NCBI GenBank assembly: GCA_046598525.1
Contig: JBKJIJ010000004.1
Coordinates: forward strand, 183,343-247,342
Direction: 5' to 3'
Origin: Methylotenera_A sp046598525
Lineage (GTDB): Bacteria; Pseudomonadota; Gammaproteobacteria; Burkholderiales; Methylophilaceae
Length of the DNA: 64,000 bases
A program made the translations under genes and the position numbers. The notes below the pieces were generated by a model that saw only the letters and a list, made by a program, of their open reading frames with translations, did not search any database and had not been told where the DNA came from. This document shows, one piece after another, positions 17,815-26,597 of the stretch (position 1 is the stretch's first letter; every line of letters starts with the position of its first letter).

Positions 17815-17928
17815 ATGGCAAAAGGCCAAATTAAAAGTAACAAAGAAACCAAAAAACCGAAAAAAAGCAAAGATGTGGTTGTGCCTTCAGGCTCAATTAT
17901 CCCTATGAAGCCAGCACCAAAAAAATAA
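17815..17928 (+). CDS. small basic conserved protein (37 aa)
   Basis: A 37-aa lysine-rich protein: MAKGQIKSNKETKKPKKSKD, then a proline-lysine tail. CTGGAG lies 7 bp before the ATG. I recall similar MAKGQ-RSN-E-KKPKK small proteins in many proteobacteria, of unknown role, so I think it is real despite its size. Confidence 0.7.
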   Translation: MAKGQIKSNKETKKPKKSKDVVVPSGSIIPMKPAPKK

Positions 17929-17933
17929 GCGCG

Positions 17934-18185
17934 TTATTGCTCTTCAACGATTAAATTCAATAGCCTATTAACCATGGGCGCAATGATTAAAATGGCGATA
18001 AATACAATTGGCCATGCGGTTAAAAATGCACCAAGCCATTGTTTTAAAAAAGCCTGTGCTAAAAAGTGCGTATGTGATTTGGTGTGGGTAAAGATAATAA
18101 TGCCAGACACAATGATGGATGTGTTTGCCGACATAATGAAGGCAAATAAAAGCGTGCGATAGCGAAAAGCGATTTTGGCTGGCAT
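17934..18185 (-). CDS. DUF2798 family small membrane protein
   Basis: An 83-aa protein with two transmembrane helices (LLFAFIMSANTSIIVSGIIIF and AFLTAWPIVFIAILIIAPMV), a pattern typical of DUF2798 proteins. Function unknown. It follows the alpha/beta-hydrolase gene by 15 bp on the same strand, so the two are probably co-transcribed. Confidence 0.78.
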   Translation of the reverse strand: MPAKIAFRYRTLLFAFIMSANTSIIVSGIIIFTHTKSHTHFLAQAFLKQWLGAFLTAWPIVFIAILIIAPMVNRLLNLIVEEQ

Positions 18186-18200
18186 AGGCTTATTCCTCTG

Positions 18201-19055
18201 TTAACGGTTCGCTAATATAAGCTCAACCATTTTGTGTGGATGATCAACAAAGGCAAAATGGCCAGTATTGGCAACCGTGGTAATCGCTAAATTGCCCAAC
18301 TCTTTTGCCGTGCGTTTGCGTTCATCTAAAGTAGACCAATCATGCTCCGCATAAATAAGCTGCACAGGCGCCTTTACTGCCGCATAAGTAGCGCGCGCCT
18401 TGCCCCAAGAGCGCCAGTTTGCAAACACATTGCGCTCTACATAACGGTAACCTTTGCGATAGCCAACGCGATTAAATTCAGTCAATAAATCATTTGGCAT
18501 GCAGCGCTTATTTCGCAATCCGCCGCGCATCACTAAGCCAAGTAAGGGTTTGTTTTCTATCGCGGCAAATACGGCGCCAAGCATTGGAGTAGCAAACTGA
18601 CCGATAACTAAGTTTGCCATAAAATTGCCACGCCGCACACCATCAGCATAGCGCGTGTCGTAATCATACGTGTTGGATGCCACTACTGCTTTGATGCGAT
18701 TTGGCAAGACGCTGGCAACGGTAAGCGCTAAAACGGCACCAATCGATTCACCCACCAAAGTCACTTCCCGCAGATCAAGCTTGTCTATAAAAGCAATCAC
18801 AGCGCTGCGAAAATAGGGCTCATCGTAGCTTGCTTTAGTGTCAATAGATGAGTAGCCATGGCCGGGTAAATCAATGGCATAAACCGTGTAATGCTTTGTT
18901 AGCAGCGGAATTACCTCTTGAAAATAATCCAGCTGCGTGCGAATGGTGTGCAACAAAATCAACGGCGCACCAGCCCCCGTTTTTAAAAATCGCAATGTTC
19001 TGCCAGCGTCAATTTCAATCTCTGATACTTGGCCAATTTTGGATAAATCTTGCAT
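18201..19055 (-). CDS. alpha/beta hydrolase
   Basis: A 284-aa soluble alpha/beta-fold hydrolase. The nucleophile elbow GESIGA (Ser) lies near 108, the acid is probably in YAEHDWSTL, and the catalytic histidine is in NTGHFAFVDHP. AIDLPGHGYSSI is the typical strand before the elbow. I choose ATG 19055 with AAGGA upstream. The substrate cannot be told. Confidence 0.85.
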   Translation of the reverse strand: MQDLSKIGQVSEIEIDAGRTLRFLKTGAGAPLILLHTIRTQLDYFQEVIPLLTKHYTVYAIDLPGHGYSSIDTKASYDEPYFRSAVIAFIDKLDLREVTLVGESIGAVLALTVASVLPNRIKAVVASNTYDYDTRYADGVRRGNFMANLVIGQFATPMLGAVFAAIENKPLLGLVMRGGLRNKRCMPNDLLTEFNRVGYRKGYRYVERNVFANWRSWGKARATYAAVKAPVQLIYAEHDWSTLDERKRTAKELGNLAITTVANTGHFAFVDHPHKMVELILANR

Positions 19056-19100
19056 ATACAAGTCCTTTAATTTAGGGTTTTAACTTTAGAACTTTTAAAT

Positions 19101-19844
19101 TTACCAAGGCAAGGCTTCGCCTGCATGGAAAAATCCGCCATTGGCACCTTTGCTATCTAATGTGGCCAATTGCACGCTAGTTTTGCCGCCATCAGCCAAT
19201 TCCATTGGTGCGTTATCGCCACCAAGCTCTGTTTTTACCCAGCCCGGATGTGCAGAATTCACTTTGATATTGGTTTCGCGTAACTCATGCGCCAAATGCA
19301 CGGTGTAAACGTTTAACGCGGTTTTAGAAGCGTTGTAGGCAAAGGCTTTGGCAGGGTCAATCGGCGAATTAGGCATGCTGTGCAAGGTAAGCGATGCCAA
19401 AATGCTAGATAGATTCACAATGCGACCTGCATCCGATTTTTTAATCAACGGCAAAAGTTTTTGCGTAAGCTCAATCACCGCAAAAAGATTGCTGTGAAAA
19501 GTTTGTTGAAGGGTATCAATGCTGACGGTGCTGCTGTTATTACTACCCATTAGCTGTTCTTGGTTAATGCCCGCGTTATTCACCAAAATATCTAATTTGC
19601 CGTATTGATTATTCAACTGCTCAAATACTTGGCTTGCCGAATGCGCTTGGTTGGCATCGTAATGAATGGCTTCTGCTTGGTAACCTAAATCGCGTAATTG
19701 TTTGGCGGCCGTTTCGCCTTTAGTAGTATCGCGTGCGCCGATAACGACTTTAATGCCTAATGCGCCTAAACCTTTGGCGGTTTCAAAACCTATACCGCGA
19801 TTAGCGCCTGTGATAAAGGCAATTTTTTGTGCTGAATCTGACAT
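19101..19844 (-). CDS. short-chain dehydrogenase/reductase (SDR)
   Basis: A 247-aa classical SDR. It has the cofactor motif TGANRGIG, the NNAG motif and the catalytic Tyr-x-x-x-Lys region (AFAYNASKTAL). It is probably NADP-dependent, given GARDTTKGE after the second strand. The start is ATG 19844 with GAAGGATTTAAT upstream; the open frame continues upstream but overlaps the operator region. It is divergent from the tetR gene, which probably controls it. Confidence 0.9.
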   Translation of the reverse strand: MSDSAQKIAFITGANRGIGFETAKGLGALGIKVVIGARDTTKGETAAKQLRDLGYQAEAIHYDANQAHSASQVFEQLNNQYGKLDILVNNAGINQEQLMGSNNSSTVSIDTLQQTFHSNLFAVIELTQKLLPLIKKSDAGRIVNLSSILASLTLHSMPNSPIDPAKAFAYNASKTALNVYTVHLAHELRETNIKVNSAHPGWVKTELGGDNAPMELADGGKTSVQLATLDSKGANGGFFHAGEALPW

Positions 19845-19866
19845 ATTAAATCCTTCATATTTATAT

Positions 19867-19939
19867 TTGTACTGATTGGTAAATAAATAATAGTTGAGAT
19901 AAAATAATTTGTCAAACAGTTTTGTACCTAATGGTACAA
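19867..19939. promoter_or_regulatory. two TetR-type operator sites between SDR and tetR
   Basis: TTGTACCTAATGGTACAA (19922-19939) is a perfect 7-bp inverted repeat. TTGTACTGATTGGTAAA (19867-19883) is a close imperfect copy, 55 bp away and just upstream of the SDR start. The sites fit a TetR dimer controlling both divergent genes. Confidence 0.72.
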
Positions 19940-19974
19940 TATTATTTTTATCAGCATTAATATCCGTAATTAAT

Positions 19975-20616
19975 ATGACTAATATGAAAAATACCTCTTC
20001 ACCTTCTGCAAAACTAGCCGCCAAACCGCGCGGTCGGCCATTGGCATTTAATCAAGATAAAGCATTAGATGCCGCCTTAAAAGTGTTTTGGTCGCATGGC
20101 TATGAAGGTACATCGATGGCGGAATTAACAGAGGCACTTGGCATTAACAAGCCCAGTATCTATGCGGCTTTTGGCAACAAAGAAGAGTTGTTTCGCCAAG
20201 CGTTAACGCGCTACGTTTCTGGCCCAGCGGCATTTGTGTCAGAAGTGAAAAAATTAGCCACAGCGCGCCAAGTAGTAGAAAGCTTTTTGCTGCAAGCGGC
20301 CGAGTTTTTTACCAATAAAGACACCCCAAATGGCTGCCTGATTGTGCAAGCGGCGCTTACTTGTGGGCAAAGTTCAAGCGCGGTTCAGCAAGAATTGATT
20401 GCTTACAGAAAACATGTTGAAGCAGGTTTTGCCGCACGTTTTGAGCAAGCAAAAGCAGAAGGCGATTTGCCGCAACAGGCTGATAGCAAACAATTGGCAA
20501 AATATGTCGCCACTATTCACCAAGGTATGTCTGTGCAGGCCAGCACGGGCGCCACGCGTGAAGAGTTATTGGCATTAGTAGAAATGGCGATGAAAAGTTG
20601 GCCAACGGCCATTTAG
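19975..20616 (+). CDS. TetR/AcrR family transcriptional regulator
   Basis: A roughly 213-aa repressor with the HTH opening RGRPLAFNQDKALDAALKVF, then GTSMAELTEALGINKPSIYAAFGNKEELF. The C-terminal ligand domain resembles the class that controls SDRs. I choose ATG 19975 (MTNMKN); the open frame reaches further up through the operators, which would not be translated. It probably represses itself and the SDR. Confidence 0.92.
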   Translation: MTNMKNTSSPSAKLAAKPRGRPLAFNQDKALDAALKVFWSHGYEGTSMAELTEALGINKPSIYAAFGNKEELFRQALTRYVSGPAAFVSEVKKLATARQVVESFLLQAAEFFTNKDTPNGCLIVQAALTCGQSSSAVQQELIAYRKHVEAGFAARFEQAKAEGDLPQQADSKQLAKYVATIHQGMSVQASTGATREELLALVEMAMKSWPTAI

Positions 20617-20626
20617 CAGGCAAAAG

Positions 20627-21850
20627 TTACTGTATTTGATGCAATTCTAGCTTGCGCAATTTAGGCGCAAATTTGGCGGTTGCGGCAACCACTGAAAGCG
20701 TCATTACGCCGCCAAAAATCACTGATGGCACCAAGCCCATAATGCTCGCCGCTAAGCCAGATTCAAACGCGCCAAGCTCATTGGATGAGCCAATAAAAAT
20801 ACCGTTAATGGCCGATACGCGGCCGCGCATGCCGTCTGGCGTGACTAATTGCATAATGGTTTGCCGCATCACAACCGATATGCCGTCTGCAATGCCAGAA
20901 AGCAGCAATAGCCCAAACGCCACCCAAAAGCTGGTGGCTAGCCCAAAGCCAATAATGCACAGCCCAAAACCGGCCACTGCCCATAATAACCAAAGCCCTG
21001 CGTGGCGATTAATGGGGTGGCGCGTTAGCCATAAGCCAGTGGCAATGGCGCCCACAGCAGGCGCGGCGCGCAATATGCCCAAGCCTTCTGGGCCAATGCG
21101 ATAAACATCTTGAATAAACGCAGGCAAAATGGCCACCGCGCCGCCAAACAGCACGGCAAACATATCTAAAGACAAGGCCCCCAGCATAATTTGATTGCTA
21201 AAGACAAAATCTAGCCCTTGCTTAATGCTAGTGAAAACAGGCAGGCCCACAGTGGCTTGGGGCTCTTTTACCTTAATTGAAAACATGGCAATTGCCGCGC
21301 CTAAGCACAATAAAGTGGCCAACATATAAGCCGTTGTTTTGCCCGAAAAACCAATCATTAAGCCGCCTATGGCTGGCCCTAACACCAAGCCCGTTTGAAA
21401 AATGCTGCTGCTGATGCCAGTGGCTTTAGCGTATGATTCGCGCGGTAAAATAATGGCAAATAATGAGTTAACGCTGGGTGCAATAAACGCGCGCGCAAAG
21501 CCTGTAAACGCAATTGAGCCGTAAATCCAGTAACTGCTATCGCCCACTAAATAGCCTTGGGTGACTAAGGTTAATGTGAGCGCGTTTAGGCACATCATAA
21601 CGGCCGCCAACACCCCAAATAAGCGGCGCGAATAATAATGATCTACCGCGTGCCCTGCAAATAAAGCGCTAGCGAAGTAAGGAATCACTTCGGCCAAACC
21701 CACCAGCCCTAAAGCTAATGTGTCATGCGTGATTTCATAAATATGCCAGCCAACCGCAACCGCCATGATTTGGTAAGCCAGAACAATTTGAATGCGAAAA
21801 GCGAGAAGTTTGCTAAAGGCGAAATTTTGTTGGGTAAATAATTGCTGCAT
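20627..21850 (-). CDS. MFS transporter (enterobactin-exporter-like group)
   Basis: A 407-aa, 12-helix transporter of the MFS_3/EntS-like group: IYEITHDTLALGLVGLAEVIP near helix 1-2 and a central GLDFVFSNQIMLGALSLDMFAVLFGG. It converges on tetR with 10 bp between stops. The substrate is not assignable; drug or siderophore export is usual for this group. Confidence 0.88.
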   Translation of the reverse strand: MQQLFTQQNFAFSKLLAFRIQIVLAYQIMAVAVGWHIYEITHDTLALGLVGLAEVIPYFASALFAGHAVDHYYSRRLFGVLAAVMMCLNALTLTLVTQGYLVGDSSYWIYGSIAFTGFARAFIAPSVNSLFAIILPRESYAKATGISSSIFQTGLVLGPAIGGLMIGFSGKTTAYMLATLLCLGAAIAMFSIKVKEPQATVGLPVFTSIKQGLDFVFSNQIMLGALSLDMFAVLFGGAVAILPAFIQDVYRIGPEGLGILRAAPAVGAIATGLWLTRHPINRHAGLWLLWAVAGFGLCIIGFGLATSFWVAFGLLLLSGIADGISVVMRQTIMQLVTPDGMRGRVSAINGIFIGSSNELGAFESGLAASIMGLVPSVIFGGVMTLSVVAATAKFAPKLRKLELHQIQ

Positions 21851-21879
21851 GGCCGCTATTTTAATGGGGAATGCCAGAT

Positions 21880-22143
21880 TTATTGCAGATAATCGGCCAA
21901 AAAATGCATTAATTTTATGTTTTTTAAGCGCGTTGGTAATTGCAAGCTGTGCATGGTAAAGTTAAAGCCGTTAGTGCAGTGAATAAGGCAGTAAGCATGA
22001 TGTTGCTTATGAACAAGTAACCGAATGCCGATGAGTCGTCGTTGACCTAGTGCGATTCTGCCGATATAGATTAGGCGCACTAACCCTTTTTTTCGTCCGT
22101 TTTTCCCAAACGTTTTTGCCTCCTGCCTTTTGTTAATTGCCAT
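21880..22143 (-). CDS. doubtful 87-aa basic protein
   Basis: A basic sequence (KTFGKNGRKKGLVRLIYIGR at the start). AAGGAAATTGG lies 10 bp before the ATG, which favours a gene, but the composition is unlike its neighbours and I recognise no family. It could also be unexpressed DNA. Confidence 0.35.
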   Translation of the reverse strand: MAINKRQEAKTFGKNGRKKGLVRLIYIGRIALGQRRLIGIRLLVHKQHHAYCLIHCTNGFNFTMHSLQLPTRLKNIKLMHFLADYLQ

Positions 22144-22393
22144 TTAAAAGCCAATTTCCTTAGCGCCAATCTTGCCGTTAATCATCAGGCATAAATCTAA
22201 AATATCGCCATAGCTAAACTATTCTCTGCATTAAACAGTCAACATAATATGCAATGTTTGGCGGGTAAAACTTTGTTGCATAATCCGTAATTTTGTATGC
22301 ATGACGATGTAATTTGTGTAAGCTCACGCCGCTTTTCTAAAGCAACTATCGGTTAAATTCGCTGATAAAAAATCTATTCATTTAAGGAATGTT

Positions 22394-22891
22394 ATGAAAA
22401 AAGTATTACTGGCATCATTATTGGCTTTGTCTGTATCAAACCTGGCTTTTGCAGATGACATCATTGATTCTGCCAAGGCGGATGGTTCGCTAAAAACGTT
22501 ATTAACGGCGATTCAAGCCGCTGGTTTAACCGATACATTAAAAGGTGATGGCCCATTTACCGTTTTTGCACCTAGCGATGCGGCATTTGCCAAATTACCA
22601 AAAGATAAATTAGACGCTTTGTTAAAAGATAAAGCGGCGCTAACCAAATTATTAACAGCACACGTTGTGGCGCATAAAATCACCGCCGAAGATGTGCAAG
22701 CGGGCAAAGTAAAATCCATTGAAGGCCATGAGTTAGCGCTAGATGTTTCAGCTGGCGTTAAAGTTGACGGCATTCCAACCATTGGCGGTAATGATATTAA
22801 AGCCGATAACGGCATGATTTATGTGCTAGATACGGTGTTAATGCAAGAGCCAGAAAGCAAAAAGAAAGTGCATAAAAAGAAAGCCGCTTAA
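22394..22891 (+). CDS. fasciclin (FAS1) domain exported protein
   Basis: A 165-aa protein with a signal peptide (LLALSVSNLAFA) and one FAS1 domain: LLTAIQAAGLTDTLKGDGPFTVFAPSDAAFAKLP, then the H2 region DTVLMQ. FAS1 proteins mediate adhesion or matrix contact. The lysine-rich end (KKKVHKKKAA) is unusual. TTAAGGAATGTT precedes the ATG. Confidence 0.92.
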   Translation: MKKVLLASLLALSVSNLAFADDIIDSAKADGSLKTLLTAIQAAGLTDTLKGDGPFTVFAPSDAAFAKLPKDKLDALLKDKAALTKLLTAHVVAHKITAEDVQAGKVKSIEGHELALDVSAGVKVDGIPTIGGNDIKADNGMIYVLDTVLMQEPESKKKVHKKKAA

Positions 22892-22913
22892 GTATTTTTA
22901 AGCTGAGTTAATG

Positions 22914-22949
22914 AAAGCGGGTAATGGTTAACGCCATGCCCGCTTTTTT
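22914..22949 (+). terminator. intrinsic terminator after the fasciclin gene
   Basis: AAAGCGGG (22914-22921) pairs with CCCGCTTT (22939-22946), with an inner ATGG/CCAT pairing and a T-run after it. Confidence 0.88.
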
Positions 22950-22974
22950 AATGATGATTAGATAGGGTATTTAA

Positions 22975-23595
22975 TTAGCCAATTTTATTTTTTGGAACGC
23001 GCCACAAATACCAGCTGGCAATGGTTCTGTAAGGGCTCCAAGCCTTACCAATTTCGGTCATCTGTTTTCGATTTGGTGCTTTTTCTAAATGTTTAAGCCG
23101 TTTGTAGCCTTGCACTACGCCAAAGTCGTCAGCCGGCAATACATCCAAGCGTTCAAGCGTAAAAATCAGCAACATTTCAACGGTCCAGCGGCCAATGCCT
23201 TTTAATGTAACCAATCGTTTAATCAACTCTTCATCTGGCATGGCGTCGGCATCTTGCCTGCTAGGCACAAGGCCGCTTAAACCGCCTTCTGCAATACCTT
23301 TAATGGTTTCAATTTTGCGGCCAGAAAATCCGCAAGCGCGCAAGGCGTCAAATTCGGTAGCCAATAGTTGATTGGGTGTTGGGAAGGCATCGTCATAAAT
23401 CGCTAAAAAGCGCTTAATAATGGCATCACCGGCTTTGCCATGCAGTTGCTGATAAGCCACAGCGCGTACTAGCGCTTGGAATGGCTCACGTTCTGGTCTG
23501 GTTTCAAACGTGCAGGCGCCAACGGTGGCGATTAATGCCGCCCAATCGTCATCTAAGGCGCTTAAAAATTCGGTAGCTGCTTGGTATGGTTGCAT
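22975..23595 (-). CDS. DNA-3-methyladenine glycosylase II (HhH-GPD)
   Basis: A 206-aa base-excision repair enzyme of the AlkA group. RAVAYQQLHGKAGDAIIKRF opens the fold; the helix-hairpin-helix is VTLKGIGRWTVEMLLIF, followed by the catalytic Asp segment LDVLPADDFGV. It removes alkylated purines. It is divergent from alkB, 72 bp between starts, forming an alkylation-repair pair. Confidence 0.92.
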   Translation of the reverse strand: MQPYQAATEFLSALDDDWAALIATVGACTFETRPEREPFQALVRAVAYQQLHGKAGDAIIKRFLAIYDDAFPTPNQLLATEFDALRACGFSGRKIETIKGIAEGGLSGLVPSRQDADAMPDEELIKRLVTLKGIGRWTVEMLLIFTLERLDVLPADDFGVVQGYKRLKHLEKAPNRKQMTEIGKAWSPYRTIASWYLWRVPKNKIG

Positions 23596-23667
23596 ATTTG
23601 CATCTTAACGGTGAACTTTGCCACCTGTAGACTGTTAATAATATAAGCGATTAATTAGACGGCTAGC

Positions 23668-24330
23668 ATGGATTTATTTAAAAACGATACACCCGCCATA
23701 GAAGAAATTTTGCATGATGTTTGGCTGCTTAAAAATATCGCTCTGCCGAATGAAGCAGAGATTGTGCAAGATTTAGAACGCTTAATTTTGCAAGCACCAT
23801 TGCGGCATATGATGACGCCCATGGGTTTTGCCATGTCGGCCGCCATGACTAATTGTGGGCCATTGGGTTGGGTGAGTGACCGCAAAGGCTATCGCTACGA
23901 TGCGATAGACCCAAATAGCGGTAAGCCTTGGCCGGCAATGCCAGAATCATTTTTGGCATTGGCAACGCAAGCGGCAACTGCGGCAGGGTTTACCGATTTT
24001 GTGCCAGATGCCTGCTTAATTAATCAGTATAAAGTGGGCGCCAGCATGGGCTTGCATCAAGATAAAAACGAAGTGGATTTTAAGCAACCCATTGTGAGTG
24101 TGTCGTTAGGCTTGCCAGCGGTATTTTTATTTGGTGGATTATTACGCAGCGATAAGCCGCATAAAGTGGCTTTGGCGCATGGCGATGTGCTGGTTTGGGG
24201 TGGCAAGTCGCGCTTAAATTTTCACGGCATACGGCCTGTTAAAGCAAGCCTTAACGGCGCGCTAAATACGCATTTAAGCCAACACCTTAACCATCATCGG
24301 GTTAATTTAACATTGCGTAAAGCGGCATAA
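23668..24330 (+). CDS. alkB: AlkB, Fe(II)/2-oxoglutarate DNA demethylase
   Basis: A 220-aa oxidative demethylase. The iron ligands are His and Asp in LHQDKNE and His in FHGIRPV; the 2-oxoglutarate arginines are in the C-terminal RVNLTLRKA. NQYKVGASMGLHQDK is the AlkB signature. It repairs 1-methyladenine and 3-methylcytosine. It shares a promoter region with the glycosylase gene. Confidence 0.95.
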   Translation: MDLFKNDTPAIEEILHDVWLLKNIALPNEAEIVQDLERLILQAPLRHMMTPMGFAMSAAMTNCGPLGWVSDRKGYRYDAIDPNSGKPWPAMPESFLALATQAATAAGFTDFVPDACLINQYKVGASMGLHQDKNEVDFKQPIVSVSLGLPAVFLFGGLLRSDKPHKVALAHGDVLVWGGKSRLNFHGIRPVKASLNGALNTHLSQHLNHHRVNLTLRKAA

Positions 24331-24392
24331 AGCAAAGCCAGGCTTTGTTAGCAAAATGGCACACTTAAGCAACGCATAGCTAAAACTAGCAA

Positions 24393-24584
24393 TTAAATAC
24401 CAATCGCATAGCCATCAAAGCCGCCATAATTCTCTTCAATTTCTTGGCCTTTAAATTGTCTGCTTACTTCAACACCCGATTCGCTAAACTCTTCAAACTC
24501 ATCGCCTGCAAAGTCATCCGAGCGCAGCTCTAAATCTTTCATATTGTTCGGTAATACTGTTTCTAACCGGTTTTGTCTTGGCAT
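24393..24584 (-). CDS. small acidic hypothetical protein
   Basis: A 63-aa protein, MPRQNRLETVLPNNMKDLE then a strongly acidic DDFAGDEFEEFSESG and a glycine-rich end. I choose ATG 24584 because AAGGGG lies 8 bp before it; the upstream GTG would sit before the ribosome site. Not recognised. Confidence 0.6.
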   Translation of the reverse strand: MPRQNRLETVLPNNMKDLELRSDDFAGDEFEEFSESGVEVSRQFKGQEIEENYGGFDGYAIGI

Positions 24585-24753
24585 TTTAAAACCCCTTTTC
24601 ACTCATCTTGTTTTTTTGAATACTACAATTAGTGATAAGCAGAAGTTATGCCAACTAGCTTTGCAAAATGTTAATTTAAATAATGCTTTAAATACAAGCC
24701 TTGCAAGGCGGTTGCTTTGTTTTATTGCAATTTTTTGATGCCTTAAAATGACA

Positions 24754-24797
24754 AAAATGTGCATTTTTAGATCATGATGATTAAAAATGCACATTTT
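24754..24797. repeat. perfect 16-bp inverted repeat
   Basis: AAAATGTGCATTTTTA (24754-24769) and its exact complement (24782-24797) flank a 12-nt loop that itself contains the palindrome atcatgat. It lies downstream of the cupin gene on the minus strand and upstream of 24584, so a terminator role for the cupin transcript is likely. Confidence 0.75.
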
Positions 24798-24850
24798 GAG
24801 GATGGCAATTGGTGCGCATTTAAACTAAATGCACTGTTTAAACGAAAGCG

Positions 24851-25174
24851 TTATTTAAATTTAAGTTTTAATCTTAACCACATTTGCGTTAGCGCGTTGC
24901 CGTCTAGTTTGTAATGTTTATGCAAAGGCTGTTTTACTTCCCAACTTGCTGTCATGCCGGCCGGAAAAGTTACTAAATCGCCCTTGCCAAATTTAACTGG
25001 CTTGCCGCCAGTGGGCGTAATCACACATTCGCCCTCTAAAATATAAGCAATTTCTTGCTCAGGAAAAGTCCACGGAAACACAGACACTTCTTTTTGCCAA
25101 GTGGCCCATTTTTTAACATTTAGCGTATCTAAACGGCTTTGAGCAGGATTTTTTTCTACAGTAATTTGCGACAT
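24851..25174 (-). CDS. cupin domain protein (DUF861-like)
   Basis: A 107-aa single-domain cupin: WATWQKEVSVFPWTFPEQEIAYILEGECVITP, then GKPVKFGKGDLVTFPAGMTASWEV. This is the EutQ/ureidoglycine-aminohydrolase-like small cupin group. The metal ligands expected in the first motif are partly replaced. Role unknown. Confidence 0.85.
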   Translation of the reverse strand: MSQITVEKNPAQSRLDTLNVKKWATWQKEVSVFPWTFPEQEIAYILEGECVITPTGGKPVKFGKGDLVTFPAGMTASWEVKQPLHKHYKLDGNALTQMWLRLKLKFK

Positions 25175-25277
25175 TCGATTCTCTTTATATGGTTTTTTAA
25201 ACGGGTAAAACCTTATTTTAGCGTATCAATAGTAAAATGGTTTTTTAAATCCAATAAACCATCATGCAAGTTAATTT

Positions 25278-26225
25278 ATGCTAATTAATTTAATTCAGGC
25301 AATTGCCAAACTTAAAGCGGGTGAGGTAGTGGCCATTCCTACCGAAACGGTTTATGGCTTGGCGGCAAATGCTTGCAATGAATCGGCTTTGCGTCAAATT
25401 TACGCGGTTAAACAGCGCCCTGCGGATAACCCCTTAATTGTGCATATTGGCGACGTGCCACAAGTGCTTGATTGGGCAGCAGAATTTTCACCGCTGGCGC
25501 AAACATTAGCCAAGGCTTTTTGGCCCGGCCCATTTACCTTGGTTTTGCCTGCGTTGGATAGCGTTTCGGCCATTGTTAGGGCCAATGAGCCTACAGTGGC
25601 GCTACGCGTGCCCAGCCATGCGCTTACTTTGCAATTACTTAAAGAAAGTGGTTTGGCACTGGCGGCGCCTTCTGCTAACAAATATACGCAATTAAGCCCA
25701 ACCACCGCGGCGCACGTGGCGGCTGGCTTGGGGGATGAAATTGCGGTGTTAGATGGCGGCGCTTGCCAAGTCGGCATTGAATCAACCATTGTGAGTGTGG
25801 CAGGTGATAGCTGGCAACTGCTGCGCCACGGCATGATTACAGAGGCACAAATTAGCGCGGTGGCAGGCATGCCTGCCATGCTGGGGGCGGCTAGCGTGCC
25901 AAAAGCACCGGGACAGCATGTTCTGCATTATTCACCTAAAACGCCGCTTAAATTATTTGATAATTTAGCTGGCTTAATCAGTTTTCAACAAAACAGCAGG
26001 CAAGCTTGCGCCGCTTTAATTATTGATGATAATCCGCCGCCTAGTTTAAGTTTTAATAATATTTATTTGCCTAAAAAAAATGCCGAAGTAGCCGAACATT
26101 TGTATGATGCACTGCACCGTTTAGATGCGCTTAATGTGTCGCAATTGCTGGTTTTAAAGCCACCTAATGCGCCAGAATGGTTAGCAATATTAGACCGCCT
26201 AAATCGTGCCGCGCGGGATGATTAG
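25278..26225 (+). CDS. threonylcarbamoyl-AMP synthase (Sua5/TsaC)
   Basis: A 315-aa enzyme making threonylcarbamoyl-AMP for t6A37 of tRNA. The YrdC domain shows IPTETVYGLAANA, KQRPADNPLIVHI and ESTIVSV. The extra C-terminal Sua5 domain (about 205 onward, with SPGMKYRHY-like PGQHVLHYSPKTPL) makes it the long Sua5 form. ATG 25278 follows a short AT-rich leader. Confidence 0.94.
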   Translation: MLINLIQAIAKLKAGEVVAIPTETVYGLAANACNESALRQIYAVKQRPADNPLIVHIGDVPQVLDWAAEFSPLAQTLAKAFWPGPFTLVLPALDSVSAIVRANEPTVALRVPSHALTLQLLKESGLALAAPSANKYTQLSPTTAAHVAAGLGDEIAVLDGGACQVGIESTIVSVAGDSWQLLRHGMITEAQISAVAGMPAMLGAASVPKAPGQHVLHYSPKTPLKLFDNLAGLISFQQNSRQACAALIIDDNPPPSLSFNNIYLPKKNAEVAEHLYDALHRLDALNVSQLLVLKPPNAPEWLAILDRLNRAARDD

Positions 26226-26256
26226 CTAACAATATGATTGGCTTGCGTAAGCTTTA

Positions 26257-26285
26257 CTTTTTAGCCTTGTTTTCTGGCTAAAAAG
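26257..26285. terminator. hairpin after Sua5
   Basis: CTTTTTAGCC (26257-26266) and GGCTAAAAAG (26276-26285) form a perfect 10-bp stem. No T-run follows, so it is a weak terminator or an mRNA-end structure. Confidence 0.5.
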
Positions 26286-26342
26286 CGAGTAACTTTATAC
26301 TCACTTAATGGTGTTTTGACATCAAAGCGGGGGAGTAAAGCG

Positions 26343-26561
26343 ATGGACAACAAATATGGTTTAGGCAGCAACAAAGTGGCAACCGAGCACCACGAAACTC
26401 ACCATAAAACGGCGCCTATTCACCCTGTTAGCTGTAAGTTTTGCAATGGTAGCAATCTCACTTTAAGCCCAACCATGCATGACCACCGTTGCAACGATTG
26501 TGGCGAATGGCAAAGCGATGTGCCACAAGGTTACTCAACAGGCCGCGCGGCGGATTATTAA
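26343..26561 (+). CDS. small zinc-ribbon protein
   Basis: A 72-aa protein with two CxxC knuckles, SCKFCNGSN and RCNDCGEWQ, plus several histidines (EHHETHHKTAP). It probably binds zinc in the cytoplasm. GGGGGAG lies about 8 bp before ATG 26343, which decides the start over the upstream frame. Confidence 0.75.
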   Translation: MDNKYGLGSNKVATEHHETHHKTAPIHPVSCKFCNGSNLTLSPTMHDHRCNDCGEWQSDVPQGYSTGRAADY

Positions 26562-26597
26562 TTTAGCTTAAATTAGTTAGACTTAACCTAATTAGAT

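Noticed and set aside
24603..24794. 63-aa minus-strand frame
   Set aside because: It spans the large inverted repeat, has no ribosome site and an odd composition.
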